A stretch of DNA of 43,755 nt, taken from positions 1 to 43,755 of the forward strand of contig CAZRBW010000021.1 in assembly GCA_964598395.1 (NCBI GenBank). The letters run 5' to 3'. The notes under the pieces are model-generated. The model did not search any database. It saw only the letters and a list, made by a program, of their open reading frames with translations, and was not told where the DNA came from. The position numbers were made by a program, and so were the translations under genes. This document shows positions 1-8,033 of this stretch, one piece after another. The DNA comes from CAXBDP01 sp964598395 (GTDB lineage Bacteria; Bacteroidota; Bacteroidia; Cytophagales; Cyclobacteriaceae). How positions within the stretch are numbered: position 1 is the first letter of the stretch; each line of letters opens with the position of its first letter.

Positions 1-31
1 TCTTTGGGTCGCCTATTTATGGAACATATTT

Positions 32-50
32 TAGGGAAAAGATCCTCAGC
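32..50. repeat. Copy 1 of a short dispersed repeat
   Basis: The 19 bases here match the 20 bases at 8697-8716 with a single one-base indel; both share the block AAGATCCTCAGC. Both copies are intergenic and lie beside inverted-repeat structures, which suggests a small dispersed element and not a chance match. No function is known to me. Confidence 0.45.
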
Positions 51-55
51 CTTGA

Positions 56-95
56 CTTTTTGGTTCTTTGGCATCAAGGCAAAAGAACGAAAAAG
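56..95. repeat. Imperfect hairpin, possible REP-like element or terminator
   Basis: Arms 56-72 and 79-95 pair at 15 of 17 positions around a six-base loop (ATCAAG). The outer part is T-rich on the left and A-rich on the right, so an RNA from either strand would end its stem in a U/A tract. I recall similar motifs as dispersed intergenic elements in Bacteroidota but cannot check that here. It could be a bidirectional terminator for a gene beyond the left edge. Confidence 0.45.
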
Positions 96-214
96 ATGAG
101 TTTATTTTTATATTTCAATATTATAAATTGTAATCTATTAATTACAAATAGTTGTTTATAATTCTCACTAAACAATTGATTTTCAAGTATTAATACAATG
201 GAGTCACACGCGAC

Positions 215-244
215 ACGCCCACCTTACGGTCGGCAGGTGTGCGT
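215..244. repeat. GC-rich hairpin downstream of psd
   Basis: Arms 215-224 and 235-244 pair at 9 of 10 positions around a ten-base loop. It lies 16 bases past the psd stop codon (psd reads leftwards), where a terminator could sit, but no U-tract follows on the psd strand. It is much more GC-rich than the surrounding AT-rich sequence from 100 to 205, in which I see no gene. A REP-like palindrome is an alternative. Confidence 0.4.
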
Positions 245-259
245 CAGAGGAGGTTTGAA

Positions 260-922
260 TTATGCTTTCAACCTAGCAATTGGTGTGACGCCGCCTTTGG
301 TTTTTTGCTCCTTATTTACCAATATTTCCGTGCCAAGCGGGAGGTAAAGATCTACCCTAGACCCAAATTTGATAAAGCCAAATTCAGCTCCTTGATCGAC
401 TGGCTGGTTGGCTTTTACATACCAGCAAATACGACGAGCTAAAGCTCCAGCAACTTGGCGAATCAGAATTTCCACACCATTGGAAAGTTTGTAAACAACG
501 GTAGTGCGTTCGTTTTCGGTACTCGATTTGGGATGCCAAGCCACCAAATATTTGCCTGGATGATATTTAAAATAGCTGATAATGCCTGCCACAGGATTGC
601 GATTGACGTGCACATTAATTGGCGACATAAAAATGGAAACCTGAATACGCTTTTCCTTCAAATATTCATCTTCGGTAGTTTCTTCAATCACTACCACTTT
701 ACCGTCGGCAGGTGCAATCACCAAGTTTGGATCCTTCGTAACTTTTACCTTGGGATGTCTGAAAAATTGTAGCACCACCAAAAACAAAATTACGCTGACC
801 ACTACAAAGCCCTGGCGAATAATCTCTTGATCAGGAATAAGTCTTGAAAGTGCCAAATTGAGCACGAACAAAACGCCAAAAGTGAGAAACAACGAGGCAG
901 TACCTTCTTTATGAATAGTCAT
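260..922 (-). CDS. psd: Phosphatidylserine decarboxylase, short (type II-like) form
   Basis: This enzyme converts phosphatidylserine to phosphatidylethanolamine at the inner membrane. The 220-residue protein has two hydrophobic segments near residues 9-27 and 36-53, and then the core with PADGKV (71-76), SPINVHVNR (100-108) and HPGKY (121-125). The self-cleavage site is the Gly-Ser pair at 187-188 in KFGSR. The serine becomes the pyruvoyl group of the alpha chain. The length and the GS-R context fit the compact bacterial and archaeal type, not the longer LGST form of E. coli. A promoter match lies just upstream (943-975). The start is the first ATG after that promoter. I am confident of the function. 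Confidence 0.93.
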   Translation of the reverse strand: MTIHKEGTASLFLTFGVLFVLNLALSRLIPDQEIIRQGFVVVSVILFLVVLQFFRHPKVKVTKDPNLVIAPADGKVVVIEETTEDEYLKEKRIQVSIFMSPINVHVNRNPVAGIISYFKYHPGKYLVAWHPKSSTENERTTVVYKLSNGVEILIRQVAGALARRICWYVKANQPVDQGAEFGFIKFGSRVDLYLPLGTEILVNKEQKTKGGVTPIARLKA

Positions 923-942
923 ATTAATTAGTATTGAGGGTA

Positions 943-975
943 CAAAGATAACGCATTGAAAGGAATATCATCCAA
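943..975 (-). promoter_or_regulatory. Predicted housekeeping promoter of psd
   Basis: Read on the minus strand, TTG (975-973) is followed after 22 bases by TATCTTTG (950-943). This matches the Bacteroidota sigma-A pattern TTG-N17-23-TAnnTTTG. The psd start codon at 922 is about 20 bases further on, giving a short leader. Confidence 0.5.
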
Positions 976-1004
976 TCCTGCTTTGTCCTCAATTTTTGGA
1001 GTAG

Positions 1005-1499
1005 TTAAGGCCTGATGGGCGACTGTCTTTCAGTAGGTGTTTTCACCGTCAGAAAAGGAACTTCTTCCATTGCATGGCAAGCATTACAATTCACTGTTAC
1101 AATTTCAAAAGCCTTAATAAATTCAGTAGTATCCTTAGAAGCAATGGCTTTTTCCATCATCGGTAAAATATTTTCTACAAAATTCTTCCCAGATGCCTCA
1201 TGCTCTGGCCTTCTAATATTTCCCTGCTCTATCGCTTCATAAATATGCTCTACTTGGTAATCGGCATATTCCCAATTCATATCCTTGCCGGCCCAATAAA
1301 GCTCTTGGTATCTATAACCTACTTCAGTCATAGTGCGGCTAAAACCTTGCAATTGATGGGTAATTTCTTCGAATTTCTCAATTGGCGTACCTTTTAGCCA
1401 ACCAGCTTGTCCTACAGCTTCGGTATTTTCTTCAGGTGAGCATGCATTAATCATTGCAAATGCTGAAACAAGTAGGGCAGTCCTTAAAATATATTTCAT
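1005..1499 (-). CDS. Cytochrome c'-like monoheme lipoprotein
   Basis: This is a 164-residue exported heme protein. The N-terminal hydrophobic segment ends in a lipobox-like Cys at residue 20 (INAC), so it is probably lipid-anchored. A single CxxCH heme site lies near the C-terminus (C138, C141, H142; CNACH). The heme site at the end of a helical protein (residues 40-142) is the cytochrome c' layout. No classical distal Met motif is evident, so it may bind small ligands or carry electrons; this is inference. It stands alone between psd and the mannoside operon, with 82 bases to psd. Confidence 0.75.
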   Translation of the reverse strand: MKYILRTALLVSAFAMINACSPEENTEAVGQAGWLKGTPIEKFEEITHQLQGFSRTMTEVGYRYQELYWAGKDMNWEYADYQVEHIYEAIEQGNIRRPEHEASGKNFVENILPMMEKAIASKDTTEFIKAFEIVTVNCNACHAMEEVPFLTVKTPTERQSPIRP

Positions 1500-1667
1500 A
1501 TCGATTTATTATTGATTCACAAAAAAAACTAAGCTAAGGTAGAAATAGAAAAGAATCATCCTGTTTTCTTCAAATGGATTATTTTTAAAATTTACTCTAC
1601 ATTAAACCAACATTGATAAAAGCATATTTGAATAAAAATGTTAGCTTAAACCTCCCAAAAGTAAAAC

Positions 1668-3089
1668 ATGGACAGACAAACCTTTTTGAAAATAAGTGGA
1701 ATGGTGGCGGGAGGTACACTATTAGGCTTCCCAACTTTTTCCAACTCCCAAAGAAATTCCTTCATTTCTTTGAGGCCTCCATTGGCTGATAGAAATTTCA
1801 CCAGCCAAGCTGTCGAGGAAACGATAAAGCGAGTAAAATCCGAGATCAAGGATGAGGAATTGGCTTGGCTCTTCGAAAACTGCTTTCCGAATACGCTTGA
1901 CACAACGGTAAAATTTAACATCAAAAATGGACGTCCAGATACATTTGTGATCACTGGCGATATAGAAGCAATGTGGCTTAGAGACTCCACTGCACAAGTA
2001 TGGCCCTACCTCCCGCTTTGTACCAATGACGAGCAATTATCGCAACTCATTGCGGGCGTGATCAATCGTCAAACGCAATGTATTTTGATCGATCCGTATG
2101 CCAATGCATTCAATGACGGACCCGGCGAGAGCGAATGGATGAACGATCTCACCGAAATGAAACCCGAATTGCATGAGCGCAAATGGGAAATAGATTCATT
2201 GTGCTATCCTATTCGACTGGCTTATAACTACTGGAAAACGACCAAAGACGAAGCCTGCTTCGATCAGGAATGGCTTACCGCTATGCGATTGGTAGTAAAA
2301 ACTTTCCGACAACAACAGCGGAAGGAAAGTAAAGGGCCTTATAAATTCCAACGAGTGACTGGGTGGCAAACCGACACAGTAGCTGGAGCAGGCTATGGAA
2401 ATCCCATCCGTCCAGTTGGCTTGATTTGCTCCATTTTCCGACCTTCCGATGATGCTACGATTTATCCATTTCTGATTCCTTCCAACTTCTTCGCAGTACT
2501 TTCTCTTAGGCAACTAGCGGAAATGGCCACTACTATTCATAGCGATTCTGCGCTTGCAATGGATGCACTAGAATTAAGCGATGAGGTTGAAAAAGCCTTA
2601 CGCCAATACGCTATCGTAAATCACCCATTATTCGGCCCTGTATATGCCTACGAAGTGGATGGTTTCGGCAATCACCTTTTTATGGACGACGCCAATGTAC
2701 CAAGTCTACTCGCTATGCCCTATTTAGGCTTAATTGATAAGGGTGATGAAGTTTATCAGAATACAAGAAGGCTAGTTTTGAGTAATTCGAATCCCTATTT
2801 CTTCAAAGGAAAAGCTGCTGAAGGAATAGGCGGACCGCATGTAGGCCTAGATATGATTTGGCCAATGAGTATTATCATGAGAGCCTTCACTAGCGATAAT
2901 GAAGAGGAAATTGCACAATGCATCCAAACTTTGCAGCGGACGCATGGAGGGACAGGATTTATGCATGAATCCTTCCATAAGGACGATCCAGAAAATTTTA
3001 CTCGAAAGTGGTTTGCTTGGGCAAATACGCTATTTGGTGAATTGGTTATAGACACCTTGAATAAATACCCACAAATCGTGAAAGGATGA
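1668..3089 (+). CDS. Glycoside hydrolase family 125, exo-alpha-1,6-mannosidase
   Basis: GH125 enzymes are metal-independent inverting mannosidases that remove terminal mannose from alpha-1,6-linked mannosides. The 473-residue protein opens with an export signal (RQTFLKISGMVAGG, Tat-like but with RQ in place of the twin arginine). The family pattern follows: a GDIEAMWLRDS block, a DPYANAF block, SEWMNDLTEMKPELHERKWE-type residues from about 157, and GPHVGLDMIWPMS near 393-405. Length and motifs agree with family members formerly called DUF1237. It overlaps the transporter gene by four bases (ATGA), so the two are translationally coupled. The GCGGGAGG word occurs twice in it, once per orientation. 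Confidence 0.9.
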   Translation: MDRQTFLKISGMVAGGTLLGFPTFSNSQRNSFISLRPPLADRNFTSQAVEETIKRVKSEIKDEELAWLFENCFPNTLDTTVKFNIKNGRPDTFVITGDIEAMWLRDSTAQVWPYLPLCTNDEQLSQLIAGVINRQTQCILIDPYANAFNDGPGESEWMNDLTEMKPELHERKWEIDSLCYPIRLAYNYWKTTKDEACFDQEWLTAMRLVVKTFRQQQRKESKGPYKFQRVTGWQTDTVAGAGYGNPIRPVGLICSIFRPSDDATIYPFLIPSNFFAVLSLRQLAEMATTIHSDSALAMDALELSDEVEKALRQYAIVNHPLFGPVYAYEVDGFGNHLFMDDANVPSLLAMPYLGLIDKGDEVYQNTRRLVLSNSNPYFFKGKAAEGIGGPHVGLDMIWPMSIIMRAFTSDNEEEIAQCIQTLQRTHGGTGFMHESFHKDDPENFTRKWFAWANTLFGELVIDTLNKYPQIVKG

Positions 3090-4444
3090 GTCAAGAGCCA
3101 AACTATCGTGGCCCAATTACGGCCATCACTACGCTTTTTTTCATGTGGGGCTTTATTACTTGCCTCAACGATATTCTTATTCCATACCTGAAAGGAGTAT
3201 TTGAGTTAAGTTATTTCCAAGCCAACTTAGTACAGTTTGCTTTCTTTGGTGCCTACTTTATTGGCTCACTTATTTACTATTTCATCTCCATAAAAAGTGG
3301 TGACCCTATCGGCAAATTGGGCTACAAAAAGAGCTTAGTTTTAGGGCTTGCAGTGGCCGCAATGGGCTGTTTGCTATTTGTGCCTGCCGCACAGCTTTTG
3401 CAGTATGGCTTTTTCTTGGCTGCATTATTCTGTTTGGGTTTAGGTCTTACCATTCTGCAAATTGCTGCAAATCCTTATGTAGCTCTATTGGGAAAACCCG
3501 AAACAGCATCGAGCCGACTCAATTTGGCGCAGGCTTTCAATTCCTTTGGCACTACCATCGCTCCTGTAATTGGTGGATACTTTATTTTCGAATACTTTTT
3601 CGATGAAAATGCTGGCGCCGATGCAGTGAAAATCCCTTATATCTTATTGGCAGCAGGCTTTTTCATTTTGGCTTTTGTGATATCCCGAGCCAATTTGCCT
3701 GCAATACCGCAAACAGAAACAAGCAATGTGAAGGGCAGCGTATTGGCTCACAAAAACTTGACAATGGGAATGATTGCCATATTCTGCTATGTGGGCGCCG
3801 AAGTAGCCATTGGCTCCAATTTGGTTTCCTTCCTTGCCGAGCCAAGTATTGCTGGCTTCAACGAACAGTTGGCAAGTAGATATTTGGCGCTTTATTGGGG
3901 TGGAGCTATGACTGGCCGGTTCGTGGGTGCATTGTATCTGGGCAATGGTAAACTGGGCGGAAAGCTAGGTGGTGCCATTGGTCTATTCGCTCTTGCCTTC
4001 CTATTCACAATGCTCATTACAGGTTTTGGATTATCCGAAATACTACCTTTTGCTGGCTTGATGTTGGCGAATTTTGCGGTTTTTATTTTAGGAAAATCAT
4101 TAACCTCCCGCACATTAGCCCTATTCGCATTAGCATCGGCAGCGCTACTTCTCATAGGATCCTTTAGCGGAGGCTTGCTTGCAATGTGGGCAATTATCGG
4201 AGTCGGTCTTTTCAACTCCATCATGTGGTCAAATATTTTCACTTTATCTATCGCAGGACTAAGAGAAAAATCCTCTCAAGGCTCATCCCTTTTGGTGATG
4301 ATGATATTGGGTGGCGCATTGATTCCTCCCATCCAAGGCTTAGTGGCTGACCAGATCGGAATTCAATTATCCTTTTTAGTACCTGTACTTTGTTATGTAT
4401 ATCTTTTCTATTTTGGAGCCCAATTAAGTAGAGCCAAAATTTGA
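3086..4444 (+). CDS. MFS sugar transporter, FucP/GluP type
   Basis: This is a proton-coupled sugar symporter of the inner membrane. The 452-residue protein has about twelve hydrophobic segments and the FucP/GluP signatures FFMWGFITCLNDIL (19-32) and the segment around residues 128-155 (LQIAANPYVALLG, RLNLAQAFNSFGT). In the GH125-transporter-ROK operon the likely substrate is mannose released from alpha-mannosides, though glucose and galactose transporters look the same. The start overlaps the mannosidase stop; the kinase follows after 18 bases. Confidence 0.88.
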   Translation: MSQEPNYRGPITAITTLFFMWGFITCLNDILIPYLKGVFELSYFQANLVQFAFFGAYFIGSLIYYFISIKSGDPIGKLGYKKSLVLGLAVAAMGCLLFVPAAQLLQYGFFLAALFCLGLGLTILQIAANPYVALLGKPETASSRLNLAQAFNSFGTTIAPVIGGYFIFEYFFDENAGADAVKIPYILLAAGFFILAFVISRANLPAIPQTETSNVKGSVLAHKNLTMGMIAIFCYVGAEVAIGSNLVSFLAEPSIAGFNEQLASRYLALYWGGAMTGRFVGALYLGNGKLGGKLGGAIGLFALAFLFTMLITGFGLSEILPFAGLMLANFAVFILGKSLTSRTLALFALASAALLLIGSFSGGLLAMWAIIGVGLFNSIMWSNIFTLSIAGLREKSSQGSSLLVMMILGGALIPPIQGLVADQIGIQLSFLVPVLCYVYLFYFGAQLSRAKI

Positions 4445-4462
4445 ATTTAATCTGAATCAGAA

Positions 4463-5416
4463 ATGAAAGAAATAGCCATTGGCGTAGATATTGGAGGCAC
4501 TTTTACCAAATTCGGTTTAGTAGATCGGGAGGGAAATGTATTGGCTGAAAGTTCGATGGCCACTTACAAACATAGCAGTCCTGAGAGCTTTATTAAGGTG
4601 CTATTTGCCGAGTTGGAAATTTTGAGACAGCCATTTCAAGGCCAAATAAAACTGATGGGAATAGGCATAGGCGCTCCCAATGCCAATGCCCACAAAGGCA
4701 CCATCGAGCATGCTCCAAATTTGAATTGGAAAGGTGTAGTGCCTTTTAAAGAATTGCTTTCAAATTACTTTCCATCTACTCAAATATCGCTTACCAACGA
4801 TGCAAATGCAGCAGCCTTAGGCGAAATGGTTTTCGGCGCAGCCAAAGGAAAATCAGATTTCATGGTGGTTACCTTAGGTACTGGCCTCGGTAGTGGAATA
4901 GTTTCCAATGGCAAATTACTGATTGGCCACGATGGCTTTGCAGGTGAGCTTGGCCATGTAACCGTTGTTCCCAATGGCCGACAGTGTAATTGCGGGAGGA
5001 AGGGCTGCTTAGAAACCTACGTCTCAGCGCCAGGAATTCGACGCACTTTGATGGAGCTGATTGCAGATACTACTTATGAAAGTCCACTGCGTGATATCAG
5101 TTTTATTAAATTATCTGCAAAGGACATTACCGAGCAGGCAAATAATGGTGATAAATTGGCGGTAGCTGCTTTTCGCAAAACGGGGGAGATTCTCGGTGCT
5201 GCTCTAGCAAATGCTGTAGCCTTTACCAGCCCAGAAGTAATTTACTTATTTGGAGGATTGGCCAAGTCTGGTGATTTAATATTAGAACCTACTCGCAAAA
5301 ACTTCGAAGAAAATCTGCTCAATATTTATCGCGGCAAGACCCAAATCGAGCTTTCTGGCATTCAAGATCGCAGTGCGGCTATTTTAGGCGCAAGCTCACT
5401 TGTTTGGGTCAATTGA
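4463..5416 (+). CDS. ROK-family sugar kinase, probably acting on mannose or glucose
   Basis: This ATP-dependent hexokinase belongs to the ROK family. The 317-residue protein has the phosphate-binding motif DIGGTFTKFG (9-18), the catalytic segment LTNDANAAALGE with its Asp, and the second glycine-rich segment VTLGTGLGSGIV. The ROK zinc site follows (CNCGRKGCLE) with the GHVTV stretch before it. As the last gene of the operon it would phosphorylate the imported sugar. There is no N-terminal helix-turn-helix, so it is an enzyme and not a NagC/XylR-type repressor. Mannose specificity is inferred from context only. Confidence 0.85.
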   Translation: MKEIAIGVDIGGTFTKFGLVDREGNVLAESSMATYKHSSPESFIKVLFAELEILRQPFQGQIKLMGIGIGAPNANAHKGTIEHAPNLNWKGVVPFKELLSNYFPSTQISLTNDANAAALGEMVFGAAKGKSDFMVVTLGTGLGSGIVSNGKLLIGHDGFAGELGHVTVVPNGRQCNCGRKGCLETYVSAPGIRRTLMELIADTTYESPLRDISFIKLSAKDITEQANNGDKLAVAAFRKTGEILGAALANAVAFTSPEVIYLFGGLAKSGDLILEPTRKNFEENLLNIYRGKTQIELSGIQDRSAAILGASSLVWVN

Positions 5417-5460
5417 TGATTATTGCGTGTATCCTAATTTCTATTTGATCAAAAAATAGG

Positions 5461-5488
5461 TTGATACCAAGTAAAGCTGTTATTTTTG
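5461..5488 (+). promoter_or_regulatory. Predicted housekeeping promoter of the cytochrome-hflX pair
   Basis: TTG at 5461-5463 is followed after 17 bases by TATTTTTG at 5481-5488, an exact fit to the Bacteroidota pattern TTG-N17-23-TAnnTTTG. The start codon of the cytochrome gene at 5511 would lie about 15-20 bases after the transcription start. Confidence 0.6.
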
Positions 5489-5510
5489 GAGAATACAAAC
5501 CAAAACAGAT

Positions 5511-6158
5511 ATGATCTCAACAATGCTCACCTCCCACATTATCATTGTAACTGCCTTTTTGCTATTTATGCTAGTGAAGGTAATTTTATTATTCGCTGCC
5601 AAAGCCGAAACAGTTGCAAACTTCCGCAGCAAAACAAAAGTGGTGGACATGGTGCTAGGCACCCTAATTTTGGTTACAGGTTTTTACCTTATGTTTTCGG
5701 CGGGAGGGCATCCACCCACTTACCTAATGGTGAAGATTGTTTTAGTTTTTCTTGCCATTCCACTTGGAATTATCGGCTTTAAAAGATCTAATAAAGCATT
5801 GGCTACGCTATCACTTTTGCTTATTCTCTATACCTATGGTATCGCCGAGACCAAAAGCTTGACCTTCCAAAAAGCAAAAGTGGTGGAAGTAGTACAAACG
5901 GAAGGAATGACTGAAATGGAAGTGATTTTGGCCAATGGTAAAAATATATATGCTGTACATTGTGTGCAATGTCATGGCGAAGATGGCAAGCTAGGTTTAT
6001 TAAATTCTGGTGATTTGACAGAAAGTGTTTTACCTCAAGAAGAAGCGATTAATCAAATCACAAATGGTAAGGGTGCAATGCGTGCATTTAATAATGAGTT
6101 GACTGCGGAACAAATCGAGCAGGTTGCCGTGTATATCCAAACCCTTAAGAATAATTAA
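5511..6158 (+). CDS. SirB-like membrane domain fused to a cytochrome c domain
   Basis: This 215-residue protein joins two parts. Residues 1-110 hold four hydrophobic helices of the SirB/SirB2 kind (TSHIIIVTAFLLFMLVKVIL, GTLILVTGFYLMFSAGG and others). Residues 140-215 are a class I cytochrome c with CVQCH (C151, C154, H155) and a plausible axial Met at 190 (GAMRAF). The heme domain would face the periplasm as a membrane-tethered electron carrier. The partner oxidase or reductase is not in view. The last base of its stop codon is the first base of the hflX start codon (TAATG), so the two are co-translated. Confidence 0.78.
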   Translation: MISTMLTSHIIIVTAFLLFMLVKVILLFAAKAETVANFRSKTKVVDMVLGTLILVTGFYLMFSAGGHPPTYLMVKIVLVFLAIPLGIIGFKRSNKALATLSLLLILYTYGIAETKSLTFQKAKVVEVVQTEGMTEMEVILANGKNIYAVHCVQCHGEDGKLGLLNSGDLTESVLPQEEAINQITNGKGAMRAFNNELTAEQIEQVAVYIQTLKNN

Positions 6159-7351
6159 TGACCCAAACCTACGATACCGGATTTAAACAAGAAACAGCCG
6201 TTTTAGTATCTGTTGCTCCTCAGGATCAATCACAGAGAACAACTGATGAATATTTAGATGAATTAGCGTTTTTGGCTACCACCCTTGGCGTGGAAACCAA
6301 GAAAAAGGTACAGCAAAGAATGCAAAAGCCCGATGTACGAACCTACGTCGGCAAAGGCAAACTCGAAGAAATCCTTGGGTACGTGAAGGCTCTCGAAGTA
6401 GATATGGTAATTTTTGATGATGATTTGAGTCCCTCGCAATTGCGTAATCTCGAAAATGAATTGGAAATCAAAATCTACGATCGAAGTTTATTGATATTAG
6501 ATATATTCCTAAAACGCGCTCAAACTGCTCAAGCCAAAACACAAGTAGAACTAGCGCGATACAAATATTTGCTTCCTCGCCTTACCAATATGTGGACTCA
6601 CTTGGAAAGACAGCGTGGTGGTACAGGCACTAGAGGTGGTGCAGGTGAAAAGGAAATCGAAACTGACCGAAGAATGATTCGCAATCAGATTTCGGTATTG
6701 GAGAAAAAGCTTGAGAAAATCGAGAAGCAAAGCCTCACCCAACGCAAAAGTCGTGAATCACAAGTAAGAGTAGCTTTGGTAGGATATACCAATGTGGGTA
6801 AATCTACTTTGATGAATATCATCACCAAATCAGAAGTTTTGGCCGAGGATAAACTCTTTGCAACTGTTGATGCAACCGTTAGGAAGGTTGTCATCAATTA
6901 TATTCCATTCCTACTTTCAGATACGGTAGGTTTTATTCGCAAGCTACCTACTCACTTAATTGAGTCGTTCAAATCGACTCTGAATGAGGTGATTGAAGCT
7001 GACATCCTATTGCATGTGGTGGACGTATCACATCCAGCGTATGCAGATCAGATAAATGTGGTAAATGAAACACTGCAAAGCATCGAAGCTAAGGACAAAC
7101 CAACTATTCTGGTATTCAATAAAGTAGATAAGCTGGAATTTGATGTAGATGAAACAATGGAAGGCCTACAAAACAGCTTGACAGACTACTACAAAGAATC
7201 TGGAGAAGACGAAGTGGTATTTATTAGTGCTATCGAAAAAGATGGAATTGATGAATTCAAAAAAATTCTTCATAAAAAGGTAAAGAAACGCTACATGGAA
7301 ATTTACCCGAACTACATACAGCCTGAAACCTATTTGCCAGAGGAAGATTAA
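6158..7351 (+). CDS. hflX: GTPase HflX
   Basis: HflX is a ribosome-binding GTPase that splits stalled or idle 70S ribosomes under stress. The 397-residue protein has the HflX N-terminal domain (about 20-130, with YVGKGKLEEI), the glycine-rich linker RGGTGTRGGAGEKEIE (152-167), a coiled-coil segment (170-195), and the G domain with GYTNVGKST (209-217), DTVGFIRKLP and NKVD. It overlaps the preceding cytochrome gene by one base. A terminator-like hairpin follows at 7353. Confidence 0.95.
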   Translation: MTQTYDTGFKQETAVLVSVAPQDQSQRTTDEYLDELAFLATTLGVETKKKVQQRMQKPDVRTYVGKGKLEEILGYVKALEVDMVIFDDDLSPSQLRNLENELEIKIYDRSLLILDIFLKRAQTAQAKTQVELARYKYLLPRLTNMWTHLERQRGGTGTRGGAGEKEIETDRRMIRNQISVLEKKLEKIEKQSLTQRKSRESQVRVALVGYTNVGKSTLMNIITKSEVLAEDKLFATVDATVRKVVINYIPFLLSDTVGFIRKLPTHLIESFKSTLNEVIEADILLHVVDVSHPAYADQINVVNETLQSIEAKDKPTILVFNKVDKLEFDVDETMEGLQNSLTDYYKESGEDEVVFISAIEKDGIDEFKKILHKKVKKRYMEIYPNYIQPETYLPEED

Positions 7352-7352
7352 A

Positions 7353-7377
7353 AAGGAGAGAAATTATTCCTCTCCTT
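7353..7377. terminator. Likely rho-independent terminator after hflX
   Basis: A perfect 8-bp stem (7353-7360 with 7370-7377) encloses a nine-base loop and is followed by a T-rich stretch. It begins two bases past the hflX stop and overlaps the end of the minus-strand PID-CTERM remnant, so it may serve both directions. Confidence 0.55.
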
Positions 7378-7537
7378 CTTCATTCTTGTTATTCTTATTT
7401 CTGTAATCCCTTAATTTCTTCGCCCCATAAACTGTGCCTGCACCAAGCAGTAAGCTTAAGCCGCCATCGATTGGGTTGTCGAGCACATCGGGCGAGTAGC
7501 TGGACAGCAAGCAGCCATTAATTAACCAAGGATTTAG
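7364..7537 (-). pseudogene. Remnant of a small PID-CTERM-type protein
   Basis: The minus strand encodes 57 residues ending in the hallmark DNPIDGGLSLLLGAG, then a hydrophobic stretch, KKLRDY and an Asn/Lys/Glu-rich tail. This is the pattern of the short Bacteroidota C-terminal domain called PID-CTERM, with PIDGG followed by a membrane segment and basic residues. Intact members carry a signal peptide before it. Here the frame has an in-frame stop at 7538-7540 and no ATG, so the signal peptide and start are missing. I see no intact upstream half in the other frames. A non-ATG start is possible but unlikely. Confidence 0.55.
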
Positions 7538-7703
7538 CTAAAATTGATTGGTATCCTTCAGTCAAAGATGCTATTGACTAATAAGCTATCAACGCATTGT
7601 GAGTTGCTTTACTTTCAATTGACCACCAAAGAAATCATGCAAATTTGCGATAGCTTTTCTTTTTGACGTAATTTGCAATCCTTTCTAGAGTCTTCTCTAA
7701 ATT

Positions 7704-7775
7704 GGCCTCGTAGTTCAATGGATAGAATAGAAGTTTCCTAAACTTTAGATACAGGTTCGATTCCTGTCGAGGCTA
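7704..7775 (+). tRNA. tRNA-Arg (anticodon CCT)
   Basis: A full cloverleaf can be drawn: acceptor stem 7704-7710 with 7768-7774 (a G-T pair at the first position), D arm from GTTC at 7713, an anticodon arm with loop TTCCTAA giving anticodon CCT, and T arm ACAGG-TTCGATT-CCTGT (7751-7767). The CCA end is not encoded. It reads AGG, a codon that the GCGGGAGG word creates in some genes here. Confidence 0.93.
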
Positions 7776-8033
7776 CAATAATCCCACTTTACATTTCCTA
7801 GATAAGGTCTTTTATTGGGTGACGGTTTGGTGGATAGTTTACGAGATTTTCTTAAAACTCTCCCCTACCTAATCACTCTCAAGCATGGATTTTTAACAGC
7901 CATGCTATTAAAAATCCATACCACTGAAAGTCAATTTTTAGTTGATTGTTGGATATTTGGCTACCATGAAGAACATATTTCAGGTAGCTTAACCGATGCT
8001 ATTGTTTGATAAGAAGTATAAATTAGCCTTCTA
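7776..8033. other. Intergenic stretch after the tRNA, with two competing hairpins
   Basis: No convincing gene is seen; a 64-codon TTG-start frame (7815-8009) has no recognisable features. It holds a perfect 11-bp inverted repeat (7885-7895 with 7909-7919) overlapping a 7-bp one (7882-7888 with 7900-7906). The two stems exclude each other. Confidence 0.5.

Noticed and set aside
229..714. An 11-mer GTCGGCAGGTG at 229-239 and again at 704-714
   Set aside because: The second copy codes for a conserved PADGK segment of psd, and two copies only are compatible with chance.
7704..7775. tRNA-Arg as an integration site for a mobile element
   Set aside because: I found no second copy of its 3' end and no integrase in the window.
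7815..8009. A 64-codon open frame with a TTG start after the tRNA
   Set aside because: It has a weak start, no recognisable motif or signal, and contains the overlapping hairpins. It is more likely non-coding.
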